DNA of 64,000 nt from Lutraria lutraria. Its lineage: Eukaryota; Mollusca; Bivalvia; Venerida; Mactridae. Shown one piece after another: positions 26,131 through 38,100 of this stretch; the stretch's first letter is position 1, and each line of letters opens with the position of its first letter. The stretch is taken from the NCBI GenBank assembly GCA_964023205.1, contig OZ026840.1:30296199-30360198 (forward strand). The letters are read 5' to 3'. The notes below the pieces were generated by a model that saw only the letters and a program-made list of their open reading frames with translations, was not told where the DNA came from and searched no databases. The position numbers and the translations under genes were made by a program.

Positions 26131-29100
26131 ATGGCAGAATCAAGTGATGCAGAGCCCAAGATCGGAGCTGTAGCAAGCGTAAATATTTCTTTCTTGTTAA
26201 AATACAGTAAAACACGGTTAAAATGAACTCGAAAATAATGAAGAATCGGATACTGTGTCGTAGCTATTTCCCATCTAATACGCCATTCCTGATTTCGATC
26301 ATGTTATGAATATGGTGAAATATGCAAGCGATTATTCGGGTCCCTAGAATTCGCTTTATCCGTGTGTTACTGTACAGTGAAATGTGAGTTAACGGCCGCG
26401 GTAAATATTGATGTAACCAGGTAGATAAATGATCCTTTTGCACAGTTGACCTTTATACAGGATTTTGTATAGGTTCTTTACATGCGACAAAAAAACCTGG
26501 TTGATTGTATAATACGATTTTAGACGTGCATATATGTATCCGATGGCAAATAGCGATCATATTTTCTCTTTTTGCGTCGACTTAGGTATTAATAACGAAT
26601 ATGGCATATGCAACGCACAATTTTAGATTTTGTCGTTTATCCCACGTACGTAGGGAAATGTGATACGTGTTTGTTAGCAAAAGGTAATCGTAACTCGGAC
26701 ATTTCCGTAACTGAGAAATACGCTTCGTATTACAAAGTTTTGTTACGCAGTTTCCGGTCACTACTTTTTCATCACAAGGTTCTCGTTTTCTCTTTGATCG
26801 TTTGTGCTTCCGGACATGTTTGTCGATCGCGATTGCTAAAATTGGCATTTAATCCCCATTGAAAGAGAAACATGTTTTTCTATCTTTGGATTCCTATGAT
26901 GGAAACTGCAGGAAAGTAGCCCGGGAACACCAACAACAAAATGGCGGCCTGACTATTACATCCGGGGCACTTATTTTCGGCAAACGCCGAGGAGTTCAAA
27001 TTGAGCAATATGACGTCACGATATCAGACAAGGCTAAGAAATAAGTAAAAAAACGGACGTTACAGTTAAACCTGTCTTTAAGGCTATCCGTTGGTTTGTT
27101 AATTCTGTCATACAGGTCAGTTATGTTGAGAGTTTGATCGCAGTTCGCATTCCACAAATTGATATACAGTACAACCTCTGTACAGCAACACCCTGTGGGA
27201 ACTGCAAATATTGGCCGTTGTTTTGAAGGTGTTGTTATAGAGAGGTTGTTGCTCTACAGAGGTTAAATGTATAGTAAATATCAGCTATGGGAAATTTTGA
27301 AGGTGTTGTTATAGAGAGGTTGTTGCTCTACAGAGGTTAAATTTATAGTCAATATCAGCTGAGGGAAATTTTGAAGGTGTTGTTATAGAGAGGTTGTTGC
27401 TCTACTGAGGTTAAATTTATAGTAAATATCAACTTAAGGAAGTTTTGAATGTGTTTTTATAGAGAGGTTGTTGCTCTACAGAGGTTAAATGTATAGTAAA
27501 TATCAGCTATGGGAAATTTTGAAGGTGTTGTTATAGAGAGGTTGTTGCTCTACAGAGGTTAAATTTATAGTCAATATCAGCTGAGGGAAATTTTGAAGGT
27601 GTTGTTATAGAGAGGTTGTTGCTCTACTGAGGTTAAATTTATAGTAAATATCAACTTAAGGAAATTTTGAATGTGTTTTTATAGAGAGGTTGTTGCTCTA
27701 CAGAGGGCCGCTCTGGAGAGGTTGTACTGTATATATATATATATACAATGAAAAGTTATAAAAAATATTTTATACAGAGTTTAGCATGCCAGGGTCCCGT
27801 TCCATCAATAATGCCCTATAGAACGGAGCCCTGAATGGCTTTAAGGTCGCCATGTAAACATTGGTCACTATTTCACATTATCATCCTGAAATACATTTAC
27901 AACGTAAATTTAAATAAGGCTCTGAATGTATTTTGTGCTTTGTCTGGTTGCCTGCTCATTGACTTCGCTATATATATTATATATATATAATACAAGGGAA
28001 ACCATTCTTGCATGTATGTACGGACGACACTACCACGCAAGAGTTTTTGCCCCGTAACTCTCTTACAGTAAACAATAGATGATAAAAAGTTTATATTGGT
28101 TAGATAGATAAATTATCAGGCTACAAGATGCGTACATGCTTTTTTATACATAAGACTTGTTCCCCTTGTATTATTTTTTTTATATATAGTATATAGTGAA
28201 CAAAATCAATGAGCCGAATCCAGTCGTAAAACAGTTGTAAGTGCGATGGACTTTTAACCCAGCCATCCCGGTTCGAATCCCGAATGCGGTCTGTTATACC
28301 CTTCTATAAAAAATGACAAAATGTCGAATTTCCTTCATATGAGGAGACGTTAAGTTAGTTCTGGTTAGAATACAGTCTATGAAAACTGCATAGTTGGGTG
28401 GACTGGTCGTCATATATAACTGAAATGTCTCTGAAAAACGGCATGAAACCCACTGAAATGGAATCCAACTCATATTTTCAACAGTATTTCCGTAATATAC
28501 CAGCGGGCAATTGATCAGGTCAGTTTTCTTGGATTCGGGATCTGTATTAACCATAATCACTCCCAGAGGCGTATCTAGTCTAAAACGGCAAATTTTCAAC
28601 TAAAAATCAAGACATTATGTTGTTGTGAAGAAAATATGTTTTGCTACATTTATTGGGGTTTCACATTACTATAACAACATCCTATTTTCGGACGAGGGTG
28701 GTCGATGGTCTTATAATAATGCGCTGGGCTACCTAAACTGGTTCCCGTTCCATGATGCAGTGCACCACAAGCTTTGTACACACAAGTCAACGGGAACCAG
28801 TTTATGGGCTACCTATCGAAAGGCCGTGGTTTCAAATCTCAGCTCCGCCTTACGATAAGTTTCAGAAACGCCTTTTCAGTGTCCCAAATTCAACTATAAC
28901 TGAGCCTATTACTGTAGAAAAAATCACAGGAAATGGAAGAAGCGTGTATATGTGCTTTATAAGAACTAGAAAAAATATTTGAAATAAAAGTAGGGATGTA
29001 AATGCTCAGTTCTCCTTTATTATCTCCCCCCCCCCCCTCTCTGGGACGGCTCTGAAATGATCAAATAATAGTAAATGGGCCGTTTAACAACAGATACAAT

Positions 29101-30486
29101 TAAACTATTCTCTGGTCAGTTTGCAATTTGATAATGAAACTATTTCTATATAAGAACCAATCTGAGCGACTGAAAATTTACTGTGCAGAAAAACCTCTCC
29201 AGGGCAGCACTCTCGTGAGCAAAAATCTGCCTTCAGCAACAGCCTATTTTTTCCTAACTGTACAATTTAACTAGGCTATCAATTTAACCTCCCTAGAGCA
29301 ACATAATCTTGCTTCTCCCAAAGGGTGTTGCTTTGGAGTGCTTGCACTGTATTATCTTATATCGTATTGATTGTGTTTGTGACATACAAACATTATGTGT
29401 ACTATATGTATAACTCATATGTATTTGTTTGTTTTATTACAGTATGGTCCAAATAAAGTGACCGGCTTAAAACTAGGAGACATAAAATACTGGTGTAGAT
29501 GTGGACTCAGCAAAAAACAGCCTTGGTGTGATGGTACGACCAACTAAATGCATTTGAATATAACGATACGTTTGCAGTCATACATGTACTTGTGTTGAAG
29601 ACCGTAAATGTCGTAAAAGTACGAACACCTGTTTATATTTGGTCTTCCGTCGCAAAACTAGACGCACGAAAATGCGATACGACATCGCGACATTTTGACG
29701 AATGTCATTTCGCTTGGTCGCGAAATCAAATCACAATGCCGCGTATGACATTGTACATGACACTAACAGGATTCCATAGAAAATACTTTGTTCATTGCTA
29801 AACTGGTTCCCATTCCATGCTGCAGTGCACCATAGTCTCTGGTCAGCCGGAGTCAACAGGAACCAGTACCGTAATACTTACTTGGTGTTCGCAGACTACA
29901 AATGTACTAAATTAGTTTACTGACATTCTATGATATACATGTACTGCAATGGCTTCCTCTTTTCGCTTTTGGTTTAAATGGGTAAACTCCTTTTTTCAAC
30001 GGTGTTTTGGTAATACATGGCGGCCTGTTCACCAAACCAGTGAACATGGACTGTATTTCAACCAGTACTAACTTACTCATCCACAAGGATCTGGTTGCTT
30101 CACCAGGTATGGAGGAAACTGACAAGGGTTTGACCTGCCACGACCGGGATGCGAACCCGGATAACCGGAATGTCTTCGTCGACTCATGGAAATGTATTTA
30201 TAGATCCAATTAACCAAACATCTAATTATCACCTTTGTCCCGATGTATTTCAGTGTCGCATAAAGGGACAGGTATGTCGCCTTTAACTTGGGAGGTCGAC
30301 AGAGAGCAGGGGGTGTTTTACTTATGCGCGTGTAAACAAACCAAAAATCCGCCATTTTGTGATGGTCATCACAAGGATGCTCCAATGGAAGTAATGAAAC
30401 GGATGGAGAACTGCGCGCGCAAATCATGTCACGTGGGGACAGACTGCAAGCTTTGTACAGGATGTGGATGGGTGCCTGATTTCTAA
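26131..30486 (+). CDS. CISD3-like double-CDGSH iron-sulfur protein (right copy, CDVSH variant), 3 exons
   Basis: Exons are 26131-26178, 29443-29533 and 30254-30486, with the same phases and lengths (48, 91, 233) as the left copy, giving 123 residues. The exon 2/3 junction codon is G+TG, so the first CDGSH motif reads CDVSH: Gly47 is replaced by Val. The cluster ligands C34/C36/C45/H49 and C71/C73/C82/H86 are retained, as is the Cys-rich tail. All frames are open, so this is probably a functional paralogue with an altered first cluster site, though early decay is possible. Intron 1 contains a tandemly expanded MITE (27168-27729) and several SINE-like repeats. Confidence 0.86.
27168..27729. repeat. 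MITE with internal higher-order tandem repeat
   Basis: The ends CAGTACAACCTCTGTA and GAGGTTGTACTG belong to the family also seen at 51788 and 61172. Inside, a 74-bp unit (GAGGTTAAAT...GTTGTTGCTCTACA) is repeated about six times as two rounds of an A-B-C trimer of about 222 bp. The variants are marked by CAGCTATGGG, CAGCTGAGGG and CAACTTAAGG. Confidence 0.85.
29180..29352. repeat. MITE-like element, CAGTACAACCTCT family
   Basis: Diverged copy ending TGCTTGCACTG; counterpart of 13480-13668 in the other arm. Confidence 0.5.
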
Positions 30487-31022
30487 AGAAAGAAACAGAC
30501 TAGAAGATATTTCATAGAAAATGTTGTGCCAATATTGATGAGATCATAAATAGATAAAATACAACACGAGTTAACGCCCCTGTAGAAAAGTCATCGTGTG
30601 AACAGCCCCCATATTTGTTAACACATTGTATCTTGTATGCAGATTAACTAATGTTAGCGGTCACCTCCGAATAATGGCCATCCTGTGACTAATGGCCATT
30701 ATCTTAAAACCGTCATTGATTATTTACAAAAATGACCTCTGAATAAAGGTATCTTGTCAATAAAAGCCATATTTTGTCTTTCCCACGGGTGGCCTTCTTT
30801 CTTGACAGGTTGAACTGTAACCGTTACAAGGTAAATTGTACGTTTAAACAGATCCTACTGGTCGCTGTTTTTACATGCTCATTGCCCTCTATAAATATAA
30901 TATAATAACCGATTAAAGACAGTCGAACATGTAAAAGCCATTGCTGAAGAGACGTGAAAAATAACGTAATCAAGATTTTGTTCAGAAGTGAATTCCTAGA
31001 GACCCGAAAATTACTTCTGAAG

Positions 31023-31282
31023 AATCATTAATGTTTGTGAAGTTGGCGGCCTACCGGCCTGGCGGCGTGAAGTTGGCGGCTTAGCGGCCTAGCGGCGTTA
31101 TGAAATGAAATTTTGCGACTTTTTCCTTCCAAAATAGTTGATAATGCTTGTAGAACGTGATTCTGATACTTTTCTGAGTGATTGGGTGTTTAACCCCAAG
31201 GCCGCTAGACCGCTGGGCTGCCAGATCGCCAACTTTACGCCGTCAGGCCGCTAGGCCGCCAACTTCACGAACATGAATCATT
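31023..31282. mobile_element. GC-rich inverted-repeat element (GTTGGCGGCC ends)
   Basis: It starts AATCATTAATGTTTGTGAAG and ends CTTCACGAACATGAATCATT. Inside each end are repeats of GGCGGCCTAGCGGC type. It is absent from the matching place in the left arm. Non-coding foldback/MITE. Confidence 0.75.
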
Positions 31283-31864
31283 ACAGCAATATCTCATTAT
31301 ATCCAAAAACAATGAAATAAAGTGGGGTGTTTTCAGAGAAAAAAACACTGTATCTGATTCTTCGCCATATCATTGGTCACTATAGCCGTGTTTTATTGTG
31401 TAATATTAAAATCTAGATGACCTTAATTCGCAGGTGGTTGCTTTCTCACATTATGATGTATTCTGTTGCTTCAAAAATGTGTATTTTCCAAATAAAGTCC
31501 ATCTTGTGCTATCTTATATAAGTGTATGTTTGTCTTATTTTAATGATTTTAAAGAAGGTTTGCATGTACATGTATTAACATATGTACACGTACAGTGTGA
31601 CGGGCTACATTCAAAGTTCAAATTTGATATTGGTGGCGCAACTTTTTAATACAATTTTACGGTCTGTGTGTTTGGTGTTGACGTCCCACCAGCAGCCAGT
31701 GTCTATAGATGGAAAGATGGAACCACCGACCTTCCGTAAGCTTGACGGACAGATACCTCACATCTAAAAAGCCTAATCTTTCGCACATATATACTTCATC
31801 TAGAATGATCACATATAATTACTTAACTTGTGCGCTTTGTAATAACCATTTACTTTCAACCATT

Positions 31865-32331
31865 GGCACTCGATTCCGTGATTTTTATACATTTACAGAC
31901 GTTATTTTTCAATTTCATACATCAAACAACGCAAATCTGTCGAAAGAAAAATCTTCAATTTTTCCCTTATTGAGTGTATAAAATACTCCAATGTAGTGAA
32001 CTCGCCATCTTTTCGATTGACGGTGGTGACGAAAATAAGTGTGGGTCCCGGCTTTCCTTCTAATCTGCACGTGCTTTCCGGGAACCTTGCTTCCGTTGTA
32101 GTGTTCCCCAACTTTAAACGTTTTGACAGCTTTTACAAGGAAAGCCGGGACCCACGCTTATTTCGTCACTACCGTCAATCGAAAAGATGGCGAGTTCACT
32201 ACCTTGGAGTATTTTAAACACTCAATAAGGGAAAAAATGAAGATTTTTCTTTCGACAGATTTGCGTTGTTTGATGCGTGAAATTGAAAAATAACGTCTGT
32301 AAATGTATAAAAAATCACGGAATCGAGTGCC
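31865..32331. repeat. Long palindrome with about 194-bp arms
   Basis: Arms 31865-32058 and 32138-32331 are nearly perfect reverse complements (outer GGCACTCGATTCCGTG, inner GGGTCCCGGCTTTCCTT) around an 80-bp spacer with CTTTCCGGGAACC. The arms contain short frames in both directions, which I treat as fortuitous. Confidence 0.85.
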
Positions 32332-32344
32332 TATGCTTTCAACA

Positions 32345-35174
32345 GATAAGCGCTCGAGTCTTTTCTACCAATCTGTTCGTTAAGGGGAGATAACTACGAA
32401 GACTTTAAACCAAATATTGATTACTTTATTGCAATGCTTAGATGTTAAACTTCACTGAATTTAACAACAGCATTTGTAATTTGTATTACACAATTACATC
32501 TCTTTATGACTTCTATTATCTGGGTATTATATTTTCACAATTTTCCATTGATTGTTTTCTGATGCTTATCTTTTCGCACTTCGTTTTGTTAAAAATTATC
32601 TATAATTATGTGTATATTGGTCCCAGGAATTATGTTTTTAAAGATCGCAAAATGAACAAAATTAAGATTAATGATCTTTAGTTATATTGAAAAAAATAAA
32701 AAAAATAATAAATTATGCTTGAATTAGTAATTTCCATGCATTAAACAGTAAAAATGTCGTTTCACGATCTGACACTAACATCTAAGCTACTTAATTATGC
32801 TTGCACATTATTTGTTTATACCCACATACTGATTTTATCTCTAAAGCCATGCTGGTTACGTGAATATACATGTACCTTATTATGGGAAACGCGCAAAACT
32901 GGTCAATTCAGATCCCACATGGAAGCAAGAAAATGTTTAAAAAATTAATATCGTTATTAATATTAAATATGAATCAGCAAAGAATCTAGTTTGTACACGT
33001 AACTGGGAAAATGTGATGCTAAAATGACATCATGGCTTTATTGGTGTTTGCCTATCCGCTATTATGCCTAGTTTTAGGAATTTCTTTGTACGTTAATTCA
33101 AAATGTATTTATAATCTGGACTAACAGGGAGGGATAACTTAAATTTGTAACGATCAGGGGAACAAGAAGATAGAATACAACATAATTGAAATTTATATCA
33201 TTACATGTATAAGAAGAAAGATACCAAATTGTGCACATGACTGGGAAAATATTGTACTTATATTGAAAAATGACTTTCTCGGTGCTTGAATTCCGCCATA
33301 TTGTCTAGTTTTATGAATTTCCTTGTATGTTAATACACTATGTTTTTATAAATCCGGACCGACAATGATAATTGTGTAACGACCAAGGAAGCAAGAAGAT
33401 AATAATTATATTATATAATTGAAATTTGTATCATTATAATGGATTAATAATATAATTGTAAGCAGGCATTGTGTAATGTTTATCTAAATATCATTCCATA
33501 TAATATTATTAAGAACATGTGCGGTGGGCTTGGATCCAAGTCAAGACCTCGAGGACCGTAGACTTATCTCTCTACCAATTGAGCTTAGCGAACAGACTAT
33601 ATTTAATCATTTTTTATACAAATGAGTGAATATTTAACAGAGTAATATAATACTACAAAAAATTGTTTAGGTCTCCCCGTTGCAAATATAGTTGCATCTG
33701 GACAGCTTGACTTACGGTCTTATATTGTAGTTGTTTAAAAAGGTTTAAGCGCGATGGCTGTATTTATACACGTTAATGGGATATGCTTCCTGGTTTATTG
33801 GTCATGGTATCCGATTAGTAATCACAAGTGTCTAACCACCGTGACATCGAATCCCACCCGGGACCAAGTTATACATCACGGCCAGGAAGCTGCCTTGTGG
33901 AAGGTCTGTACGTTGTTCTACTCAGACGCATGCCCGTGTTCTCTCTCCACCGTAAGAGCTACTGAGAAAATCGCCGAATGATCCTAGCTGTTTGGTGCTA
34001 CGTACGTTTAACCCCAGCAGAAAGAAAATGTATGTTAGGGGTCAGTTTAATGAGATGGTTCCTATAATCATATTTCTATCATCATTTCATTATTTTCATT
34101 ACATGAGTCTAATAACAGTCGGAGGAAATAGTGTACCCGATGCGGGGCTCGAACTCGCGACCTCTTGCTTGCAAGTTAGATGCTCTACCAACTGAACTAA
34201 TCGAGCTGGTGAATATCACAGCCAATTTATGAATACAATAATTATACCACACCGCTACACGTTTATGATTATTATTGGTATAGTATAATCTTGAAAACAA
34301 TATTTAAAAAAAGGTTTTAGTATCATTCATAATTACAATTATCATCAAGTTATAGCCGAAGTACTATACATTTGTATTTAGTTTTATAAAATCATTTTTG
34401 CATTTTCTACATTATTTTACACGTACATTTGATAGCATTATTTTCAGCATCATTATCATTTTAACTACATGTAGTATCATTCAAAATATTGTTATTCATA
34501 AAACATTGTTTGTTTGTTCGAGTTTACGACCCTTTTCATCAGCCAGAGTCATATGAGGCGGAGAGTTCAATTAACTATCGTTTCGGGGAAGAACCAGTAC
34601 TAGATTCCAATCCTCTGTATTCAACTGCCTACTTTCTCATATAGAGACGTGATCGGTAGCTGGGTTCGAACCCATTAAAGTCAGTATACTATCGTAAATA
34701 TGTTGTTTTCTGGGGGTAAATTGTACTTATTAGATAAACGCATTATGTATGTACACATGTAGGCTCTCAACCTTCAGCAGAGATCTCATTGAATCAAGGA
34801 TTGCGACAGACAAATAAATATATTATTTAATTTCTGCTGATAGTGGCTAAATTGGAGCAGCTAAAATAAATGTCATTAGATTTTTTAAATATATTATTTT
34901 ATTTTTATTAAATTCAATATTTACCCGTACGAATGAAGCGTCGCATACGTTGCGACGCTCAGTCGCCATTAGTTAGCGAACGTCGTTCTAAAAGACGCTG
35001 GAAACGTGCGTACTAGTGTGCACACATTTTGATGACGTAACAAACAAATCCCTTAACTACGGTAATCGCTTATCGCTACTAGTGCCAACGAAGAGTGAAA
35101 TCGGTCGGGTGTATTGTGATATTGGACGTTTATCTTTTATTTAAACAGTTAACCAGAGTGGAATACAGTTTAAA
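32345..35174. other. Intergenic region with a tandem duplication and tRNA-like repeats
   Basis: About 230 bp is duplicated in tandem (roughly 32985-33215 and 33222-33440, both with ACTGGGAAAAT and TAGTTTTA.GAATTTC). A degenerate tRNA-like sequence is at about 33520-33595 (minus). A tRNA-Ser/Leu-derived SINE-like repeat is at about 34520-34690. No gene is seen. Confidence 0.55.
34135..34206 (-). tRNA. tRNA-Ala(TGC)-like sequence, probably a tRNA-derived repeat
   Basis: 72 nt with a 7-bp acceptor stem GCTCGAT/ATCGGGT, a D-arm-like AGTTCAGTTGGTAGAGC, anticodon loop CTTGCAA and T loop TTCGAGC. The anticodon stem pairs poorly and the T stem has one mismatch. The same flanks occur at 10427, so it is likely a pseudo-tRNA or SINE head. 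Confidence 0.4.
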
Positions 35175-38100
35175 ATGCCTTTGCCAAAGAACGGCAAAAG
35201 TATTTTAATGACCCCGGACCCCTATCACACGCCAGGGTGAGTTTATTTAATTATCAAATTATTTTATTTTTTAGGTTTTTTAAAATATATTTTTTATAAA
35301 CATATAGTATTTCAAATACAGTTAGAGTGTTATATATATTACTTAACTACTATTACTTTATGATATGTTCTTCAAATAGTTTTTGTGTGTATATAGTTAT
35401 AACGAAAGGTTTAAATCTCACAGTGAAAGAATATCGGCCATTACAATGTCTTTTTGAAATTAGATATGTATTGTCAGGCCTTTACTTATTGATTTAAGAA
35501 ATTTGATACATAAAATTATGTCTCTGCTAGCTTTTAAATGCAGCAGTTAATTTCCTATGTATCGATTGGTACCCACAAGCAATTGTTCAGATGTACAGAG
35601 GGTTGTTTGAAAATGTTCAATAAACTTTTTTATCAGAATATTTTTTTTCTTTGTATATCGGTTTAAATTGACTAGCAATAATTACTCTCGATTGATTTCC
35701 TATTCTGTTCTTTGGATCGCATTTCCTTTTTAACAAGTTCATTACACGGGAACAATTTGAAATCTAAATTTAATTTGTTCATGAATAGTGAAGTTTTGAC
35801 ATTTAGACTACCAGGTTTCTTATAAAGGAAAAACTGGCCCCAGTTTCACGAACAAAACTTAGTAGAAACTCAGGAATGGAATCAAGCATGTTTCTGTCTA
35901 GAAATCTTGCGTTTTTGATAAAAAAAATTATGCCCTATGTTTCCATATTTACCATAAGAACATGTTAAACATGTCAGTATAAAATATGTTTGGTCTGGCG
36001 GACAAATTAAGTCTCAAAACTCCATTTTCACTTGAGTCAAAAGTCAAATTCCCAGGACCAGAATCAAATCATCTTTTTCATTATACCATATCAACAGATT
36101 ACAATTATTTAGATTGGGAAACCGCTATTAGACAATCTTAGTACATTCTTTTAATATCACATTCTGAAATGTATGCAATGAAATAGAGAAATGTATGATT
36201 TAATAAATAACTTAAGTTTGAGCAACAACTTTTTTTGGGGGGGTGAAACTGGGGCCTGGCCTTATGGTGAGATGATCGCAATGTTGACTTGTAATATATT
36301 CATCATCTCAGATGATTGGCGTATCAACATGAAATAATCAGCATGTCTTTGGTCATTTAAAGAAATCATCAACACTGTAGAGGAAGTACTGAGGACTTTT
36401 TATAGAATAAAAGTTCGTTATAAACGTGGTGATCGTATATACATGTAGCTAGGTTTTGATATATCGTAATATAAGTTAAAAAGCTATCAAAAACAAAGAC
36501 CTAGAAATAATCTTATTTGGTCTTTATTGATAACATGTAGTGTATCTTTTGTAGTTTACAATCTTCAATGAATTTACAGATAAAGCAGGTTTACTGACAA
36601 TGTCTTTAACTTATAAGATAAAGAGTTTTTTTTTCATTTCATTTATAAATATGACATTGGCAGTAAACAATTAAATAAAATGATAAACATTGTGGTTTTT
36701 TGGCAGTGCATGTTCAGGGACTAGGCCTATATGTGTGCGTACAATAATTCATATACAGTCTGACCTGTGAACAAATACCATCCTAGGGAAAGAAGAAATT
36801 TGCCTTAATTGACAAGTGGCTTTCTTTCGGGTGTCGTTTTGTTCTAAATAATCTATGACGTTTTTTTAAAGAAGGACTATATTCGAAGGTGGCCTTTATT
36901 CGAAGCAGGCCTATAAAACAGGTTTGACCATAGACAAAAAATACAATGAGATGTGTACCGGTATATAGTATAACTTCTATATTAAGGCCGCCTTTGGAAA
37001 AAACTAAAATCTTGGAATAGATCGAGATGTTCTTTTTTAACAAGTTGAATTAATTAAAGAAAAATCATTAAAAAAACTCGTCCAGAAATATGAGGTTTTT
37101 ATGAAACGACAAACTTATTTTTTAAAAACCGTCTTTAATGTAGTTATTGATATTCGATGAAAGTACATATTTTTTTCAATACATTTAGGACATTGCTTAA
37201 GTCATGATTTACGGTGTACAAAGAAATATATGACAGTTTGTCACACTCAATGGGACTAAGTTCTAACTTGAAACTGGGCTGACTGATATCTACAGATAAA
37301 CACAAGTGTATAATACTCTCGCAATGAAAACTGCTACAAATATTGGTGTTAAACATTTATCGGTTAGTTGACAATTAGAATAAAGCTTTAAAGATATTTA
37401 AGCCGCTAACGAGTATATCAACTGTTTAGCTAAACATTTAAATACCATATGCTCTGTTTATTTTACTGCTGTACGGTCATATTTAGAAGAAAGTCACGCT
37501 TAGCTCGATAAACATAGAATATCTTGAACGAGTGAGGGAAAAGGGCATGTAGGCAGCCGCGGATGAGTTATCAAATTGATCTAAAAGCCTTCACGAGGAC
37601 ACGAGGTCCATTCCGGACATCCTAGCATTCGCCACAATATTACCACGTGACTATATAAAATAATTCCGTATTTCACGGAGACCAGTTTATGTACAGGAAC
37701 AGGTACCAGCCTACTATTTCCCAGCATGCTTTGCATCTAGGAACAAATTCTAATTTGGTGTTTTCCGTGCTGCTGTTTATATACGCTTTGTCAAAGATTA
37801 GAACAGAACAGAACAGAACAGAGCATACATTTATTTCGACTTTTACAAAGTTTATCATCAGCACAAAATGTATATTAAACGCATTAAAATACATTTTTGT
37901 AGTTAGGTGTATAAGTCGCTCGGTATGAAAAAAAAGTTAAACTGTAAATAGTTTGGTATAAAAATAAACACCACGAAGCGTTTTATATCTTAAAGTTTTA
38001 AAACACAATATACCTTATCACCGATACGGAGATTACGTTAATCTTTGTATATGTACGATTATAATCCTTAAACTATATCGTTCGTACATGTTTTAAATCT

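Larger units (their letters stand above)
21834..31765 (-). repeat. Right arm of the large inverted duplication
   Basis: This is the reverse-complement counterpart of 10990-19310. It carries the plus-strand CISD3-like gene and several insertions absent from the left arm: a TA-flanked element at 22014-22935, the GAT-rich tract at 24184-24880, and the GGCGGCC element at 31023-31282. The C1q segment of the left arm (about 14060-15845) is reduced here to about 175 bp (28655-28830). Confidence 0.85.

Noticed and set aside
31902..32217. Frames on both strands with similar peptides
   Set aside because: They are mirror products of a palindrome, with no domain.
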